From positions 209,095-273,094 of the forward strand of contig NZ_MKVJ01000001.1 in assembly GCF_001898805.1 (NCBI RefSeq): a stretch of DNA of 64,000 bases, written 5' to 3'. This DNA comes from Leifsonia sp. 71-9. GTDB taxonomy: Bacteria > Actinomycetota > Actinomycetes > Actinomycetales > Microbacteriaceae. Below the pieces are notes generated by a model, which worked only from the letters and a program-made list of their open reading frames with translations, searched no databases and was not told where the DNA came from. Shown here one piece after another: positions 32,966 through 43,480 of this stretch (positions are counted from its first letter, which is position 1; each line of letters opens with the position of its first letter). The position numbers and the translations under genes were made by a program.

Positions 32966-33412
32966 TCAGGGGACGAGATCGTAGGTCACCCACTTGGTCT
33001 TCTGTGCGACGGCGTCGTAGAGGCGACGCGCCGTCTCATTGTCCTTCGCGGTGATCCAGCGCACCACCGACAGGCCGCGATCGCGGGCCGCGTCGCGGAG
33101 GAATTCGAGCAGCTGCCTGCCCGCTCCTTCGCCGCGCGCGTCGGGCGAGACGAACAGGTCGTCGAGGTAGAGGCCCTTGCTGCCGTCGAGCGGGCGCACG
33201 AACTCGCGGACGTGCGCGACGCCCACCGGGGTGCCCTCGTCGTCGATCGCGAAGTACGCCTCCAGCTCGTTGCCGGGGTCGGTGATCCAGCTCCACACGA
33301 GGAGCGCCTTCTGGTCGGTCACGGGGTTCTCGTAGAAGTCCCCGTACCCCGCATAGAGGTCGAGCCAGGTGAAGAACTCGTTGTCCTCCACCTTCCGGAC
33401 GGTCGCCGTCAT
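32966..33412 (-). CDS. GNAT family N-acetyltransferase (copy A)
   Basis: A 148-residue GNAT enzyme with the acetyl-CoA loop SPDARGEGAGRQLLEFL and strand GLYLDDLFV. The ATG at 33412 overlaps the valS stop by 4 bp, so it is translated with valS. It is one half of a tandem duplication with the gene at 32432. Substrate is not known; linkage to valS is common in this group of bacteria but does not explain function. Confidence 0.9.
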   Translation of the reverse strand: MTATVRKVEDNEFFTWLDLYAGYGDFYENPVTDQKALLVWSWITDPGNELEAYFAIDDEGTPVGVAHVREFVRPLDGSKGLYLDDLFVSPDARGEGAGRQLLEFLRDAARDRGLSVVRWITAKDNETARRLYDAVAQKTKWVTYDLVP

Positions 33413-36018
33413 CGTTTCTCCTCGTTCGGGGCCTGAGAAAGCAGAATATCGGTGACCGCCAGCTCGTCGGCGGATGCGAAACGCAGTTCGGCGATTCTGC
33501 CGACCGAGCGGAGGTCGCCGGCGGCGGACTCGATGGCGGCGATCTCGGCCGCCGGGCCCGCGATGACAGCCGAGTCGACGGGGGTGCGCTGCGAGGCCTT
33601 CGCGGCCGTCTTGGCGCCGCGGATGCCCGTCAGGGCGCGCCCGACGATCGCGAGCACCGCGCGCTGATCGGCGGTCTGCGGGGCCACCTCGTCGGCGGTC
33701 GGCCACGGCGCGACGTGCACGGAGCCCTCGGCGGACCAGCTCCACGCCTCCTCCGCCGCGAACGGCAGCACGGGCGCCAGCAGGCGCAGGAACGCCGAGA
33801 GGGCGACGCGCAGGGCGACGACGGCGGAGACCTGCTCCGCGTTCGCCTCGCCGTACGCACGCTCCTTGACCAGCTCGAGGTAGTCGTCGCAGAACGTCCA
33901 GAAGAACGTCTCGACGATCTCGAGGGCGCGGGCGTGGTCGTACGCGTCGAGCGCCGCGGTGGCGTCGCCGATCACGTCGGAGAGGTTCTGCAGCATCCCG
34001 ACGTCGAGCGGGCTGGTGACCTGCTCGAGATCGAGGGAGGCGGGCGCCTCGAAGCCGAGGATGAACTTCGCCGCGTTGAGCAGCTTGATGGCCAGGCGGC
34101 GGCCGATCTTGATCTGCGTCGGGTTCTGCGGGTCGAACGCCGCGTCGGTGCCGAGGCGCGAGGAGGCGGCCCAGTAGCGCACGGCGTCCGAGCCGTGGCG
34201 CTCCAGGATGTCGGCGGGGGTGACGACGTTGCCCTTCGACTTCGACATCTTCTTGCGGTCGGGGTCGACGATGAAGCCGGAGATGGCGGCGTTGCGCCAC
34301 GGCACGACGTCGTTCTCGAGCTGCGAGCGCAGGAGGGTCGAGAAGAGCCAGGTGCGGATGATGTCCTGGCCCTGCGGGCGCAGGTCGAAGGGGTAGACCG
34401 CGTCGAACAGCTCGCCGTCGCGCTCCCAGCCGCCCGCGAGCTGCGGGGTCAGGGAGGAGGTCATCCAGGTGTCCATCACGTCGAGCTCGCCGACGAAGCC
34501 GCCGGCCTGGCCGCGCTGCGACTCGTCGTAGCCCGGGGCGGGGTCGGACGACGGGTCGACCGGGAGCTGCTCCTCGGTCGGCAGGATGGGCTGGTCGTGC
34601 ACCGGGTTGCCGTCGGCGTCGAGCGGGTACCAGACCGGGATCGGCACGCCGAAGAAGCGCTGGCGAGAGATCAGCCAGTCGCCCGTGAGGCCGTTGACCC
34701 AGTTCTCGTAGCGCACGCGCATGAAGTCAGGGTGCCAGTCGATCTCCTGGCCGAGCTCGATCAGACGCTGGCGCAGCTGCTCGTCGCGGGCGCCGTTCTT
34801 GACGTACCACTGCCGGGTCGAGACGATCTCGAGCGGCTTGTCGCCCTTCTCGAAGAACTTGACCGGGTGCTGGATGGGCTTCGGGTCGCCGATCAGGTCG
34901 CCGGAGGCGCGCAGCAGCTCCACCACGGCCTGCTTGGCCGAGAAGGTGGTCTTGCCGGCGAGCTCGGCGTAGGCGGCCTTGCCCTCGGCGCTCTCGATCG
35001 CCGCGGGCGGCTCGCTCACGATGCGGCCGTCGAAGCCGATGATCGCGCGGTTCGGCAGGTCGAGCTCGCGCCACCAGGTGACGTCGGTGATGTCGCCGAA
35101 GGTGCAGATCATCGCGATGCCGCTGCCCTTGTCGGGCTGCGCGAGGTGGTGGGCGACGACGGGGACCTCGACGCCGAAGACCGGCGTGCGCACCGTGGTG
35201 CCGAAGAGCGGCTGGTAGCGCTCGTCGTCCGGGTGGGCGACGAGGGCGACACAGGCGGGCAGCAGCTCCGGTCGCGTGGTCTCGATGTAGACGGGGCCGT
35301 CGGCGCCGTGGAACGCGACGCGGTGGTACGCGCTCGGCTGCTCGCGGTCCTCGAGCTCGGCCTGGGCGACGGCGGTGCGGAAGGTGATGTCCCAGAGCGT
35401 GGGGGCGAGGGCCTGGTACGCCTCCCCGCGCTGGATGTTGCGGAGGAAGGCGAGCTGCGACGTCCGCAGGGACTCGTGCCCGATGGTGCGGTAGGTCTGC
35501 GACCAGTCGACGGAGAGGCCGAGCGAGCGCCAGAGCGCCTCGAACTGCTTCTCGTCCTCGACGGTGAGCCGCTCGCACAGCTCGATGAAGTTGCGGCGCG
35601 AGATCGGCTTCTGGTCGGCCGCCTTGCTGCTCTTGTTGTCGCCGCCCTCGAACGGCGGGACGAAGTCCGCCTCGTAGGGGAGGGTCGGGTCGCAGCGCAC
35701 GCCGTAGTAGTTCTGGACGCGGCGCTCGGTGGGCAGGCCGTTGTCGTCCCAGCCCATCGGGTAGAACACGTGCTCGCCGCGCATGCGGTGGTAGCGCGCG
35801 ACGACGTCGGTGTGCGTGTAGCTGAAGACGTGACCGATGTGCAGCGACCCGGAGGCGGTCGGCGGGGGAGTATCGATCGAGTAGACGCAGTCCCGTCCAG
35901 CGGCCAGTGCGGCGTCGCGGTCGAAGCGGAAGGTGCCCTGCTGCTGCCAGCGGTCGCCCCACTTGGCTTCCAGCCCTTCGAGTGCGGGCTTCTCGGGCAC
36001 GGGGTTCGCGGCGCTCAT
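33409..36018 (-). CDS. valS: Valyl-tRNA synthetase
   Basis: Charges tRNA-Val. The 869 residues contain the class I motifs HIGH at 60-63 (GSLHIGHVFSYTHTD) and KMSKS near residue 590 (DRKKMSKSKGNVV). The CP1 editing domain lies between them, and a C-terminal anticodon-binding and coiled-coil part follows. The start is ATG 36018 (MSAANPVPEKPALEG); the longer frame upstream has no ribosome-binding site. No T-box is seen in its 90-bp upstream gap. It is followed by the two acetyltransferase genes. Confidence 0.96.
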   Translation of the reverse strand: MSAANPVPEKPALEGLEAKWGDRWQQQGTFRFDRDAALAAGRDCVYSIDTPPPTASGSLHIGHVFSYTHTDVVARYHRMRGEHVFYPMGWDDNGLPTERRVQNYYGVRCDPTLPYEADFVPPFEGGDNKSSKAADQKPISRRNFIELCERLTVEDEKQFEALWRSLGLSVDWSQTYRTIGHESLRTSQLAFLRNIQRGEAYQALAPTLWDITFRTAVAQAELEDREQPSAYHRVAFHGADGPVYIETTRPELLPACVALVAHPDDERYQPLFGTTVRTPVFGVEVPVVAHHLAQPDKGSGIAMICTFGDITDVTWWRELDLPNRAIIGFDGRIVSEPPAAIESAEGKAAYAELAGKTTFSAKQAVVELLRASGDLIGDPKPIQHPVKFFEKGDKPLEIVSTRQWYVKNGARDEQLRQRLIELGQEIDWHPDFMRVRYENWVNGLTGDWLISRQRFFGVPIPVWYPLDADGNPVHDQPILPTEEQLPVDPSSDPAPGYDESQRGQAGGFVGELDVMDTWMTSSLTPQLAGGWERDGELFDAVYPFDLRPQGQDIIRTWLFSTLLRSQLENDVVPWRNAAISGFIVDPDRKKMSKSKGNVVTPADILERHGSDAVRYWAASSRLGTDAAFDPQNPTQIKIGRRLAIKLLNAAKFILGFEAPASLDLEQVTSPLDVGMLQNLSDVIGDATAALDAYDHARALEIVETFFWTFCDDYLELVKERAYGEANAEQVSAVVALRVALSAFLRLLAPVLPFAAEEAWSWSAEGSVHVAPWPTADEVAPQTADQRAVLAIVGRALTGIRGAKTAAKASQRTPVDSAVIAGPAAEIAAIESAAGDLRSVGRIAELRFASADELAVTDILLSQAPNEEKR

Positions 36019-36108
36019 GGTCCTCCGGTTCGATATGTGCGGCACCGTGTCATCGGGGTGCCTGAGTGTGCGACCGTACAAGCGTACCGGAGGACCGCGG
36101 GGAGGCGC

Positions 36109-37431
36109 TCAGACCTCGTCGACGATAGGCTTTCTGCGCGCGGCGACGAGAGCGGCGACCAGGGTGATCGCGCTCATCAGGGCGAGCACGATGCCCGGGT
36201 GCCACCAGGCGTTGCCCGTGGCGCCGCCGAGCAGCAGCGTCAGCGCCGGCACGAACGCCGTCAGCAGGGCGGCGAGGCTGTAGGCGACCGACAGGCCGCT
36301 GTAGCGCACCTCGCTCGGGAACAGGTCGGACATGAGGCCGCCGAGACCCGCCCACGAGAGCGTGGGCAGGATGCCGCCGATGATCATGCTGCCCACGAGG
36401 ATCGGGAACGTCGCGTACTGGAGCAGGAAGTACATCGGGAAGGCGATGATCAGCGTCCCGATCGCACCGATCATCACGACGCGCGCCGAGCCGATCCGCG
36501 TCGCCCAGACCCCGAAGAGCGGGATGGTCACGAGCTGCAGCAGGCCGCCGATGGTCGTCGCGACCAGCAGGTCCTGGAAGCTGAAGTGCAGGGTGGCCGT
36601 GCCGTAGTCGACCATGTAGGTGTTCATCAGCGAGTAGGAGCCGATGCCGAGCACGGCCGCTCCGATGGCGATGACGAAGCCGGACGGCGCCTTGCGGAAC
36701 ACGTCGAGGACGGGGAAGCGGTCGCGCGTGCCGGTCTCGAGCAGCTGCTTGAAGACGGGGGTCTCGTCGATCGACCAGCGCAGGTACAGCGAGACGAGCA
36801 GGAGGGGCAGGGCCGTCAGGAACGGCAGCCGCCATCCCCAGGCCGCGATCTGGTCGGCGGGGATCAGAGCGGTCATGGCGATGAAGACGACGGCGCTCAG
36901 GATGGAGCCGACCGGCGAACCGAGCTGGGGGAGCGCGGCGTAGAAGCCACGGCGCTTCGGGTTCGCGTACTCGGTCGCGAGCAGGATGGAGCCGCCCCAC
37001 TCGCCGCCGAGCGAGAGCCCCTGCACGAGGCGCAGGACGACGAGGGCGATCGCGCCGAACCAGCCGGCCTGCGCGTAGGTGGGGAGCACGCCGACGAGGC
37101 CGGTGCCGACGCCCATCATGGCGATGGTGATGAGGAGGGTCGGGCGCCGGCCGATGCGGTCGCCCAGATGGCCGAAGACGATCGCCCCGATCGGGCGGAT
37201 GACGAACCCGGCCGCGATAGTCAGGAACCCGGCGAGCACGCCGCCGAAGGCCCCGAGCGGCTGGAAGAACAGCGGCCCCACGAAGAACGCGCTGAAGTAC
37301 GCGAACAAGTAGAAGTCGTACGACTCGAGCGCGGTGCCGACGAACGAGGCGATCGTCACGCGACGGGCCGTGCCGGGTGTGATGCCGGGTCGATCCGTCT
37401 CGCTGCGCACGGCGGTGGGGGTGGTAGTCAC
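36109..37431 (-). CDS. MFS transporter, metabolite:H+ symporter (MHS) family
   Basis: Twelve-segment proton symporter of the MHS group (proline/betaine, shikimate and similar organic acids or zwitterions). In 440 residues the signatures are GTALESYDFYLFAYFSA near residue 25, FGHLGDRIGRRPTLL near 80, and GLSLGGEWGGSILLATEY near 130. It starts at GTG 37431 with AAGGA upstream. It is divergent from the TetR gene, with a palindrome in between, so it is very likely the target of that regulator. The substrate is unknown. Confidence 0.92.
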   Translation of the reverse strand: MTTTPTAVRSETDRPGITPGTARRVTIASFVGTALESYDFYLFAYFSAFFVGPLFFQPLGAFGGVLAGFLTIAAGFVIRPIGAIVFGHLGDRIGRRPTLLITIAMMGVGTGLVGVLPTYAQAGWFGAIALVVLRLVQGLSLGGEWGGSILLATEYANPKRRGFYAALPQLGSPVGSILSAVVFIAMTALIPADQIAAWGWRLPFLTALPLLLVSLYLRWSIDETPVFKQLLETGTRDRFPVLDVFRKAPSGFVIAIGAAVLGIGSYSLMNTYMVDYGTATLHFSFQDLLVATTIGGLLQLVTIPLFGVWATRIGSARVVMIGAIGTLIIAFPMYFLLQYATFPILVGSMIIGGILPTLSWAGLGGLMSDLFPSEVRYSGLSVAYSLAALLTAFVPALTLLLGGATGNAWWHPGIVLALMSAITLVAALVAARRKPIVDEV

Positions 37432-37456
37432 GGGTGTCCTTCGATTCGTTAATATG

Positions 37457-37469
37457 TGGACCGGGTCCA
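37457..37469. promoter_or_regulatory. TetR operator candidate
   Basis: TGGACC-G-GGTCCA is a perfect 6-bp inverted repeat in the 65-bp gap between divergent MHS transporter and tetR genes. It matches the expected position for autoregulation and transporter repression. Confidence 0.6.
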
Positions 37470-37496
37470 ATAATAGGCATTCGAAAGGAACACCCG

Positions 37497-38111
37497 ATGA
37501 CGTCACCGCATTCCGGCTCCGGCCGACCCCGCGCCTCATCGCGGCGGATGCTGGCCGAGGCCGCGGGCGAACTCTTCCTCGAGCAGACCTACGCCCGCAC
37601 CACCATCGACGACATCGCACGACGCGCCGGCGTCAGCCGCGCCACCTTCTTCAACTACTTCCCCGCCAAGAGCGACCTGCTCTGGCTCGAGGTCGACGAA
37701 TCCCTCGACCGGTTCGCGGCGGCGCTCGCCGTGGTCGACGACACGCTCGCCCCGATGGACGCGGTGCTGGAGGCCGTGGTGCGTCTGGCGGAGGGCTTCG
37801 GCCCCGACCGGCTTCCGCTCGCGGTCACGCAGGTGGAGCTGATGGGAACGGACGCCGAGCTGCAGGCCTCGGGCCTCCCGCGCTTCCTCGAACTGGTACG
37901 CGTGGTCGCGGCCGCGATCGCCACCCGCATCGGCGAGGACCCGGACGCGCTGCTCCCGCGGGCGGCCGCGACCGCCGTCGTCGGCGCCGCCGTCGCCGCC
38001 GCCACCGTGTGGGCGCGCGCCGGGGTCCGCCGCGGCCCGCTCGCCCCGCTGGTCCGGTCCGCGGTCGAGCCGGTGTGCCGGGGCTACGCGAGTCTGCTCG
38101 TAAACGAGTAG
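37497..38111 (+). CDS. TetR family transcriptional regulator
   Basis: A 204-residue repressor. The N-terminal HTH covers residues ~18-60: [39 protein letters not shown]. The C-terminal ligand domain is Ala/Val-rich and unassigned. The start is ATG 37497 with AAAGGAACACCCG upstream. It presumably binds the palindrome at 37457 and regulates the MHS transporter. The stop codon overlaps a possible -10 (TAGAAT, 38109-38114) for the following T-box leader. Confidence 0.92.
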   Translation: MTSPHSGSGRPRASSRRMLAEAAGELFLEQTYARTTIDDIARRAGVSRATFFNYFPAKSDLLWLEVDESLDRFAAALAVVDDTLAPMDAVLEAVVRLAEGFGPDRLPLAVTQVELMGTDAELQASGLPRFLELVRVVAAAIATRIGEDPDALLPRAAATAVVGAAVAAATVWARAGVRRGPLAPLVRSAVEPVCRGYASLLVNE

Positions 38112-38334
38112 AATCGACGGACTGACTACGACCCGGTCATCACCGGCGAGTCTTCGGAAGAACCGCGTCGCTCCGGCGGCGCCCAGTAGAACCGAACGGG
38201 GCCGGCCCGTCACAGCCGAAGAAGGAGAGGCCGCATCCGGCGACGCCGGCGGATGGGGCAAGCGGGGTGGTACCGCGACGGGCGTTCACGCGTCCGGCGT
38301 CCTCGTGCAGACCAGCGAACCTGCCAGGAGTGAG
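38109..38334 (+). promoter_or_regulatory. T-box leader (tRNA-Ile riboswitch) of ileS
   Basis: The invariant T-box sequence GGGGTGGTACCGCG is at 38264-38277. Upstream hairpins include CCGGT-CATC-ACCGG (38133-38146), with an Ile codon ATC at 38139-38141 that may be the specifier. The short first stem and the absence of an intrinsic terminator fit the actinobacterial ileS T-boxes that act on translation: uncharged tRNA-Ile binding exposes the ribosome-binding site AGGAG at 38326. Exact stem boundaries are not determined. Confidence 0.9.
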
Positions 38335-41300
38335 ATGCCGTACCCCCAGTCCGCACCGGACGGAGCCGAGCCCGAGCGCTCGGACGCCCAGAACCGCGCC
38401 GATGTCGCGCCCAGCCCGGCCTTCCCCGAGATCGAGACCGGCATCCTCGCGTTCTGGAAGAAGGACGACACGTTCCGCGCCTCCATCGCGAACCGCGAGG
38501 GCGCGCCCGAGTGGGTGTTCTACGACGGGCCGCCGTTCGCCAACGGCCTCCCGCACTACGGTCACCTGCTGACCGGCTACGCCAAGGACGTCTTCCCGCG
38601 CTTCCAGACCATGCGCGGCAAGCAGGTGCACCGCCGCTTCGGCTGGGACACCCACGGCCTCCCGGCCGAGCTCGAGGCGGAGCGGCAGCTCGGCCTGACC
38701 GACAAGAGCCAGATCGAGGAGATGGGCATCGCCGCCTTCAACCAGGCGGCCAAGGAGTCCGTGCTGCGCTACACGAAGGAGTGGCAGGAGTACGTCACCC
38801 GTCAGGCGCGCTGGGTCGACTTCGACAACGACTACAAGACGCTCGACGTCACCTACATGGAGTCGGTGATCTGGGCGTTCAAGCAGCTGCACGGGAAGGG
38901 CCTCGCCTACGAGGGCTACCGCGTGCTGCCCTACTGCTGGCGCGACCAGACGCCGCTGTCGAACCACGAGCTCCGGATGGACGACGACGTCTACAAGATG
39001 CGTCAGGACCAGACGGTCACGGTCACCTTCCCGCTGGTCGGGTCGAAGGCCGAGGCGCTCGGGCTGACCGGCGTGCGCGCGCTCGCCTGGACGACGACGC
39101 CGTGGACCCTGCCGACCAACCTGGCCCTCGCGGTCGGCCCGGAGATCACCTACGCGGTCGTGCCCGCCGGCCCGGACGGTGCCGCCGACACGCACGGCGG
39201 TGCCGAGGACGACGTGCTGAGCGGCGAGTACCTCATCGCCGCCGACCTGCTCGGCAACTACGCGAAGGACCTCGGCTACGAGTCCGCCGCGGACGCGCAG
39301 GCCGCCGTCTCGCGCACCGTGCTCGGCCGCGACCTGGAGGACGTGCACTACGACCGTCTGTGGGACTACTACGCGGACGCCGAGACCTACGGCACGCAGA
39401 ACGCGTGGCGCATCCTCGTGGACGACTACGTCAGCACCGAGGACGGCACCGGCATCGTGCACCAGGCTCCGGCCTACGGCGAGGACGACCAGCGCGTCTG
39501 CGAGGCCGCCGGCATCCCGATGATCATCTCCGTCGACGACGGCGCGCGCTTCCTCCCGGCCGTCAGCGATGTCGAGGGCCTGCAGGTGTTCGACGCGAAC
39601 AAGCCGCTGACGAAGCTCCTGAAGGACCAGGGCCGGCTGCTCCGTCAGGCGAGCTACGAGCACTCCTACCCGCACTGCTGGCGCTGCCGCAACCCGCTGA
39701 TCTATAAGGCGGTGTCCAGCTGGTTCGTCCGCGTCACGGAGTTCCGGGACCGGATGGGCGAGCTCAACCAGCAGATCAACTGGGTGCCGGAGAACGTCAA
39801 GGACGGCCAGTTCGGCAAGTGGGTCGCGGGCGCCCGTGACTGGTCGATCTCCCGCAACCGGTACTTCGGCTCGCCGATCCCGGTGTGGAAGAGCGACGAC
39901 CCGGCGTACCCGCGCACCGACGTCTACGGCTCGCTGGAGGAGCTGGAGCGCGACTTCGGGCGCCTGCCGCAGAACGCGGCGGGGGAGCCCGACCTGCACC
40001 GCCCGTTCATCGACGACCTCACCCGCCCGAACCCGGACGACCCGACGGGCCGCTCGACGATGCGTCGCATCCCGGACGTGCTCGACGTGTGGTTCGACTC
40101 GGGCTCGATGCCGTTCGCGCAGGTGCACTACCCGTTCGAGAACCAGGACTGGTTCGACACCCACAGCCCGGCGGACTTCATCGTCGAGTACATCGGCCAG
40201 ACGCGCGGCTGGTTCTACCTGCTGCACACGCTGTCGACGGCGCTGTTCGACCGCCAGGCCTTCAAGAACGTGATCAGCCACGGGATCGTGCTGGGCAGCG
40301 ACGGGCAGAAGATGTCGAAGTCGCTGCGCAACTACCCCGACGTCAACGAGGTCTTCGACCGCGACGGCTCGGACGCGATGCGCTGGTTCCTCATGGCGAG
40401 CCCCGTGCTGCGCGGCGGCAACCTGGTCGTGACCGAGGAGGGCATCCGCGAGGGCGTCCGCCAGGTGCTGCTGCCGCTGTGGAGCACGTGGTACTTCTTC
40501 TCGCTCTACGCCAACGCGACGGGATACGAGGCCAAGCGCTCCGTGGACTCCACGGACGTGCTCGACCGCTACCTGCTGGCGAAGACGCGCGATCTGGTGG
40601 AGGCCGTGACGGCCGACCTGGAGGGCTTCGACTCCACGCTGGCCTCGGCCAAGCTGCGCGACTTCGCCGACGTGCTGACCAACTGGTACGTGCGCCGGTC
40701 GCGCGACCGGTTCTGGACCGGCGTGGCGGAGGACGGCAGCGGCAGCGAGGCGTTCGACACCCTGTACACGGTGCTCGAGACGCTCACCCGCGTCGCGGCG
40801 CCGCTCCTGCCGCTCGTCACCGAGCAGATCTGGAAGGGTCTGACCGGCGGCCGCAGCGTGCACCTGACCGACTGGCCCGACGCGGCCGAGTTCCCCGCCG
40901 ACGACGCGCTCGTCGACGCGATGGACCGCATCCGGGCGATCAGCTCGACGACCCTGTCGCTGCGCAAGCAGGCCGGTCTGCGCGTGCGCCTGCCGCTGGC
41001 GGCGCTCACAGTGGTGGCCGAGAACGTGGACGCGCTGCGGCCGTTCGAGGCCATCCTGCGCGACGAGCTCAACGTGAAGTCCGTGGAGCTGGTCGAGCTC
41101 CAGGAGGGCAGCGCGTCGGCGTACGGCATCACCAGCAAGCTGACCGTGAACGCGCGTGCCGCGGGCCCGCGCCTCGGCAAGCAGGTGCAGCAGGTCATCG
41201 GCGCCGCCCGTGCCGGCGACTGGAGCGAGCACGACGGCGTCGTGACCGTCGGCGGCATCGAGCTCGTCGAGGGGGAGTACGAGCTCGTCCTCGAGACCGC

Positions 41301-41673
41301 CCAGGCCGACGAGGAGTCGTCCAGCGCGCTCGCCCTGCTGGCGGGCGGCGGCTTCGTGCTGCTCGACACCCGCACCACCCCGGAGCTGGAGGCCGAGGGC
41401 CTGGCGCGCGATGTCATCCGCGCCGTGCAGGACACCCGCAAGGCGGCCGGCCTCGACGTGAGCGACCGCATCCGCCTCGCCCTGACCTTCGAGCACGAGG
41501 ACGACGCGCGCGCGCTCGGCCTCGCGGCGGACGTCGACATCGCGAGCGAGACCCTCGCGCTCGAGCTCGTTGTCGGCGCGGCGGCATCCGGATTCGAGAA
41601 GGCCTTCACGGCCGGGCAGTTCGCGAACGCGGGCGGGTTCACCGTCGGCGTGACCAGGATGGAGGAGTCGTGA
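38335..41673 (+). CDS. ileS: Isoleucyl-tRNA synthetase
   Basis: Charges tRNA-Ile with editing of valine. The 1112-residue type matches the larger actinobacterial/eukaryote-like IleRS (the E. coli enzyme is ~940). The HIGH-equivalent is HYGH at 74-77 ([14 protein letters not shown]), KMSKS is at 659-663, and [10 protein letters not shown] contributes to the zinc-bearing region. The start is ATG 38335 with CCAGGAG upstream; an ATG at 38305 lies in the T-box leader and would be untranslatable under its control. It overlaps folC by 4 bp (GTGA). Confidence 0.96.
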   Translation: MPYPQSAPDGAEPERSDAQNRADVAPSPAFPEIETGILAFWKKDDTFRASIANREGAPEWVFYDGPPFANGLPHYGHLLTGYAKDVFPRFQTMRGKQVHRRFGWDTHGLPAELEAERQLGLTDKSQIEEMGIAAFNQAAKESVLRYTKEWQEYVTRQARWVDFDNDYKTLDVTYMESVIWAFKQLHGKGLAYEGYRVLPYCWRDQTPLSNHELRMDDDVYKMRQDQTVTVTFPLVGSKAEALGLTGVRALAWTTTPWTLPTNLALAVGPEITYAVVPAGPDGAADTHGGAEDDVLSGEYLIAADLLGNYAKDLGYESAADAQAAVSRTVLGRDLEDVHYDRLWDYYADAETYGTQNAWRILVDDYVSTEDGTGIVHQAPAYGEDDQRVCEAAGIPMIISVDDGARFLPAVSDVEGLQVFDANKPLTKLLKDQGRLLRQASYEHSYPHCWRCRNPLIYKAVSSWFVRVTEFRDRMGELNQQINWVPENVKDGQFGKWVAGARDWSISRNRYFGSPIPVWKSDDPAYPRTDVYGSLEELERDFGRLPQNAAGEPDLHRPFIDDLTRPNPDDPTGRSTMRRIPDVLDVWFDSGSMPFAQVHYPFENQDWFDTHSPADFIVEYIGQTRGWFYLLHTLSTALFDRQAFKNVISHGIVLGSDGQKMSKSLRNYPDVNEVFDRDGSDAMRWFLMASPVLRGGNLVVTEEGIREGVRQVLLPLWSTWYFFSLYANATGYEAKRSVDSTDVLDRYLLAKTRDLVEAVTADLEGFDSTLASAKLRDFADVLTNWYVRRSRDRFWTGVAEDGSGSEAFDTLYTVLETLTRVAAPLLPLVTEQIWKGLTGGRSVHLTDWPDAAEFPADDALVDAMDRIRAISSTTLSLRKQAGLRVRLPLAALTVVAENVDALRPFEAILRDELNVKSVELVELQEGSASAYGITSKLTVNARAAGPRLGKQVQQVIGAARAGDWSEHDGVVTVGGIELVEGEYELVLETAQADEESSSALALLAGGGFVLLDTRTTPELEAEGLARDVIRAVQDTRKAAGLDVSDRIRLALTFEHEDDARALGLAADVDIASETLALELVVGAAASGFEKAFTAGQFANAGGFTVGVTRMEES

Positions 41674-43046
41674 GCGACGACATTCCCGAGGACGAGTGGC
41701 GCGACCAGGCGGAGGCCGTCTACCAGGCGCTGCTCGCCCGCGTCGGCGAGGGGGCTCCGGAGCGCCGGCTCGACGCGACCCGCCGCGCCGTCGAGCTGCT
41801 GGGCGACCCGCAGCGGGCCTACCCGATCGTGCACATCACCGGCACGAACGGCAAGACGTCGACCAGCCGCATCGTCGAGAGCCTGCTGCGCGCCTACGGG
41901 CTGCGCACGGGCCTCCTGACGAGCCCGCACCTGGTGCGCTTCAACGAGCGCATCGTGATCGACGGCCACCCGGTCTCGGACGAGGAGCTCGTCCGCAACT
42001 GGGACGACGTGCGCCCGTATCTGGAGATCGTCGACGCCGAGCTGGAGGAGGCCGGCAAGCCGCCGCTCACCTTCTTCGAGGCGCTGACGGCCCTGGCCTA
42101 CGCGGTCTTCGCCGACTCTCCCGTCGACGTCGCCGTGATCGAGGTCGGGATGGGCGGCGAGTGGGACTCGACGAACGTCGGCGACGGCCAGGTGGCCGTG
42201 TTCACGCCGATCTCGCTCGACCACACGAAGGCGCTCGGCGACACGGTCGAGGAGATCGCACGGACCAAGTCCGGCATCATCAAGCCGTCCGCGGACGTCG
42301 TGACCTCGGCGCAGACCCCCGAGGCGCTCGACGTGCTGCGGGAGGCCGCGGCCCTCACGGAGTCGAGCCTCGCCCTGCAGCCGCGCGACTTCGACGTCGC
42401 GGAGACCAAGGTCGCCGTCGGCGGCCAGCTCGTGACCGTCCGCGGACGCGCGGCCACCTACGAGGACGTCTTCCTGCCGCTCTACGGCGACCACCAGGCG
42501 CAGAACGCCGCCGTGGCCGTCGCCGCGGTCGAGACGTTCCTCGGGCGCGGCTCACAGCCGCTCAAGGCCGATCTGGTGGAGGAGGGCTTCGCCACCGCCA
42601 CGTCGCCCGGCCGGCTGCAGCTCATCGGGATCGAGCCGACCATCCTGGTCGACGCCGCGCACAACCCGGCGGGCGCGGCGTCGCTCGCCGACGCCCTGCG
42701 CCGGTACTTCGACTTCGACGAGCTCACCTTCGTGCTCGGCGCCCTCGCCGACAAGGACACCCGCGGCGTCGTCCGCGCGCTCGCGCCCGTCGCCACGCAG
42801 TTCTTCGTGACGCAGCCGGCCAGCGAACGCGCGCTGGACGCCGAGGAACTCGGCGACATCGTGCGCGACGAGGTGGGCGACGAGGCGACGATCGTCTACG
42901 GCGACGCCCTCGACGCCCTCGAGTCCGCCCGGGAGTGGGCGGGCGAGGGCGGCCGGCGCGCCGTCGTGGTCACCGGTTCGATCGTCCTCGTCGGCGCCGC
43001 GATGGCGTACGCCGAGGAGCAGGAGTGGAAGGGGGCCGGCGCGTGA
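41670..43046 (+). CDS. folC: Folylpolyglutamate synthase/dihydrofolate synthase
   Basis: Adds glutamate to dihydropteroate and folates. The 458 residues have the P-loop GTNGKT at 58-63, the Mur-ligase central blocks ([33 protein letters not shown]) and the C-terminal domain start [13 protein letters not shown]. It starts at GTG 41670 within the ileS stop. The ileS-folC-DUF4233-ndk order with consecutive 4-bp overlaps is the standard actinobacterial operon and implies T-box control of all four genes. Confidence 0.95.
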   Translation: MSDDIPEDEWRDQAEAVYQALLARVGEGAPERRLDATRRAVELLGDPQRAYPIVHITGTNGKTSTSRIVESLLRAYGLRTGLLTSPHLVRFNERIVIDGHPVSDEELVRNWDDVRPYLEIVDAELEEAGKPPLTFFEALTALAYAVFADSPVDVAVIEVGMGGEWDSTNVGDGQVAVFTPISLDHTKALGDTVEEIARTKSGIIKPSADVVTSAQTPEALDVLREAAALTESSLALQPRDFDVAETKVAVGGQLVTVRGRAATYEDVFLPLYGDHQAQNAAVAVAAVETFLGRGSQPLKADLVEEGFATATSPGRLQLIGIEPTILVDAAHNPAGAASLADALRRYFDFDELTFVLGALADKDTRGVVRALAPVATQFFVTQPASERALDAEELGDIVRDEVGDEATIVYGDALDALESAREWAGEGGRRAVVVTGSIVLVGAAMAYAEEQEWKGAGA

Positions 43047-43480
43047 GCGACGCCCCCGGCGTTCCCGAACAGCCCGGAACGCCCGGCGAGCCCGCGGCCC
43101 CTGCGCCGCGCGCCCGTCGCCGGCGCAGCCTGCGCGAGAGCCTCGGCTCGATCCTGCTCGCGTTCGAGCTCGTGATCGTCTTCCTCGGCGCGCTCGTGCT
43201 CTTCGGGCTCGGCGCGCTGCCCCCCGCGATCGCGCTCGGCGGGGGAGCGGCCGTGATCGTGCTCATGATCCTGGCCGTCGGCACACTCCGCTGGCCGGTC
43301 GGGGTCATCCTCGGCTGGATCGTGCAGCTGACGGTCGTCGCCGCCGGATTCCTGGTGCCCGCCTTCTTCATCGTCGGGGCGATCTTCACGGCCATGTGGA
43401 CCTACTGCATGATCGCCGCCGCCCGCATCGACCGCAACCAACGGGCCGCAACGGCCCACAACGGAACGGAGAACCCATGA
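43043..43480 (+). CDS. DUF4233 membrane protein
   Basis: A 145-residue integral membrane protein with a Pro/Ala- and Arg-rich cytoplasmic N-terminus (~35 residues) and four membrane segments at about 37-58, 62-80, 85-105 and 108-130. It belongs to the DUF4233 family found between folC and ndk throughout the Actinobacteria. No function is known. It starts at GTG 43043 and overlaps both neighbours by 4 bp. Confidence 0.88.
   Translation: MSDAPGVPEQPGTPGEPAAPAPRARRRRSLRESLGSILLAFELVIVFLGALVLFGLGALPPAIALGGGAAVIVLMILAVGTLRWPVGVILGWIVQLTVVAAGFLVPAFFIVGAIFTAMWTYCMIAAARIDRNQRAATAHNGTENP

Noticed and set aside
38305-38334. Upstream ATG for ileS
   Set aside because: It is within the T-box leader; AGGAG precedes 38335, and the extension is not family-like.
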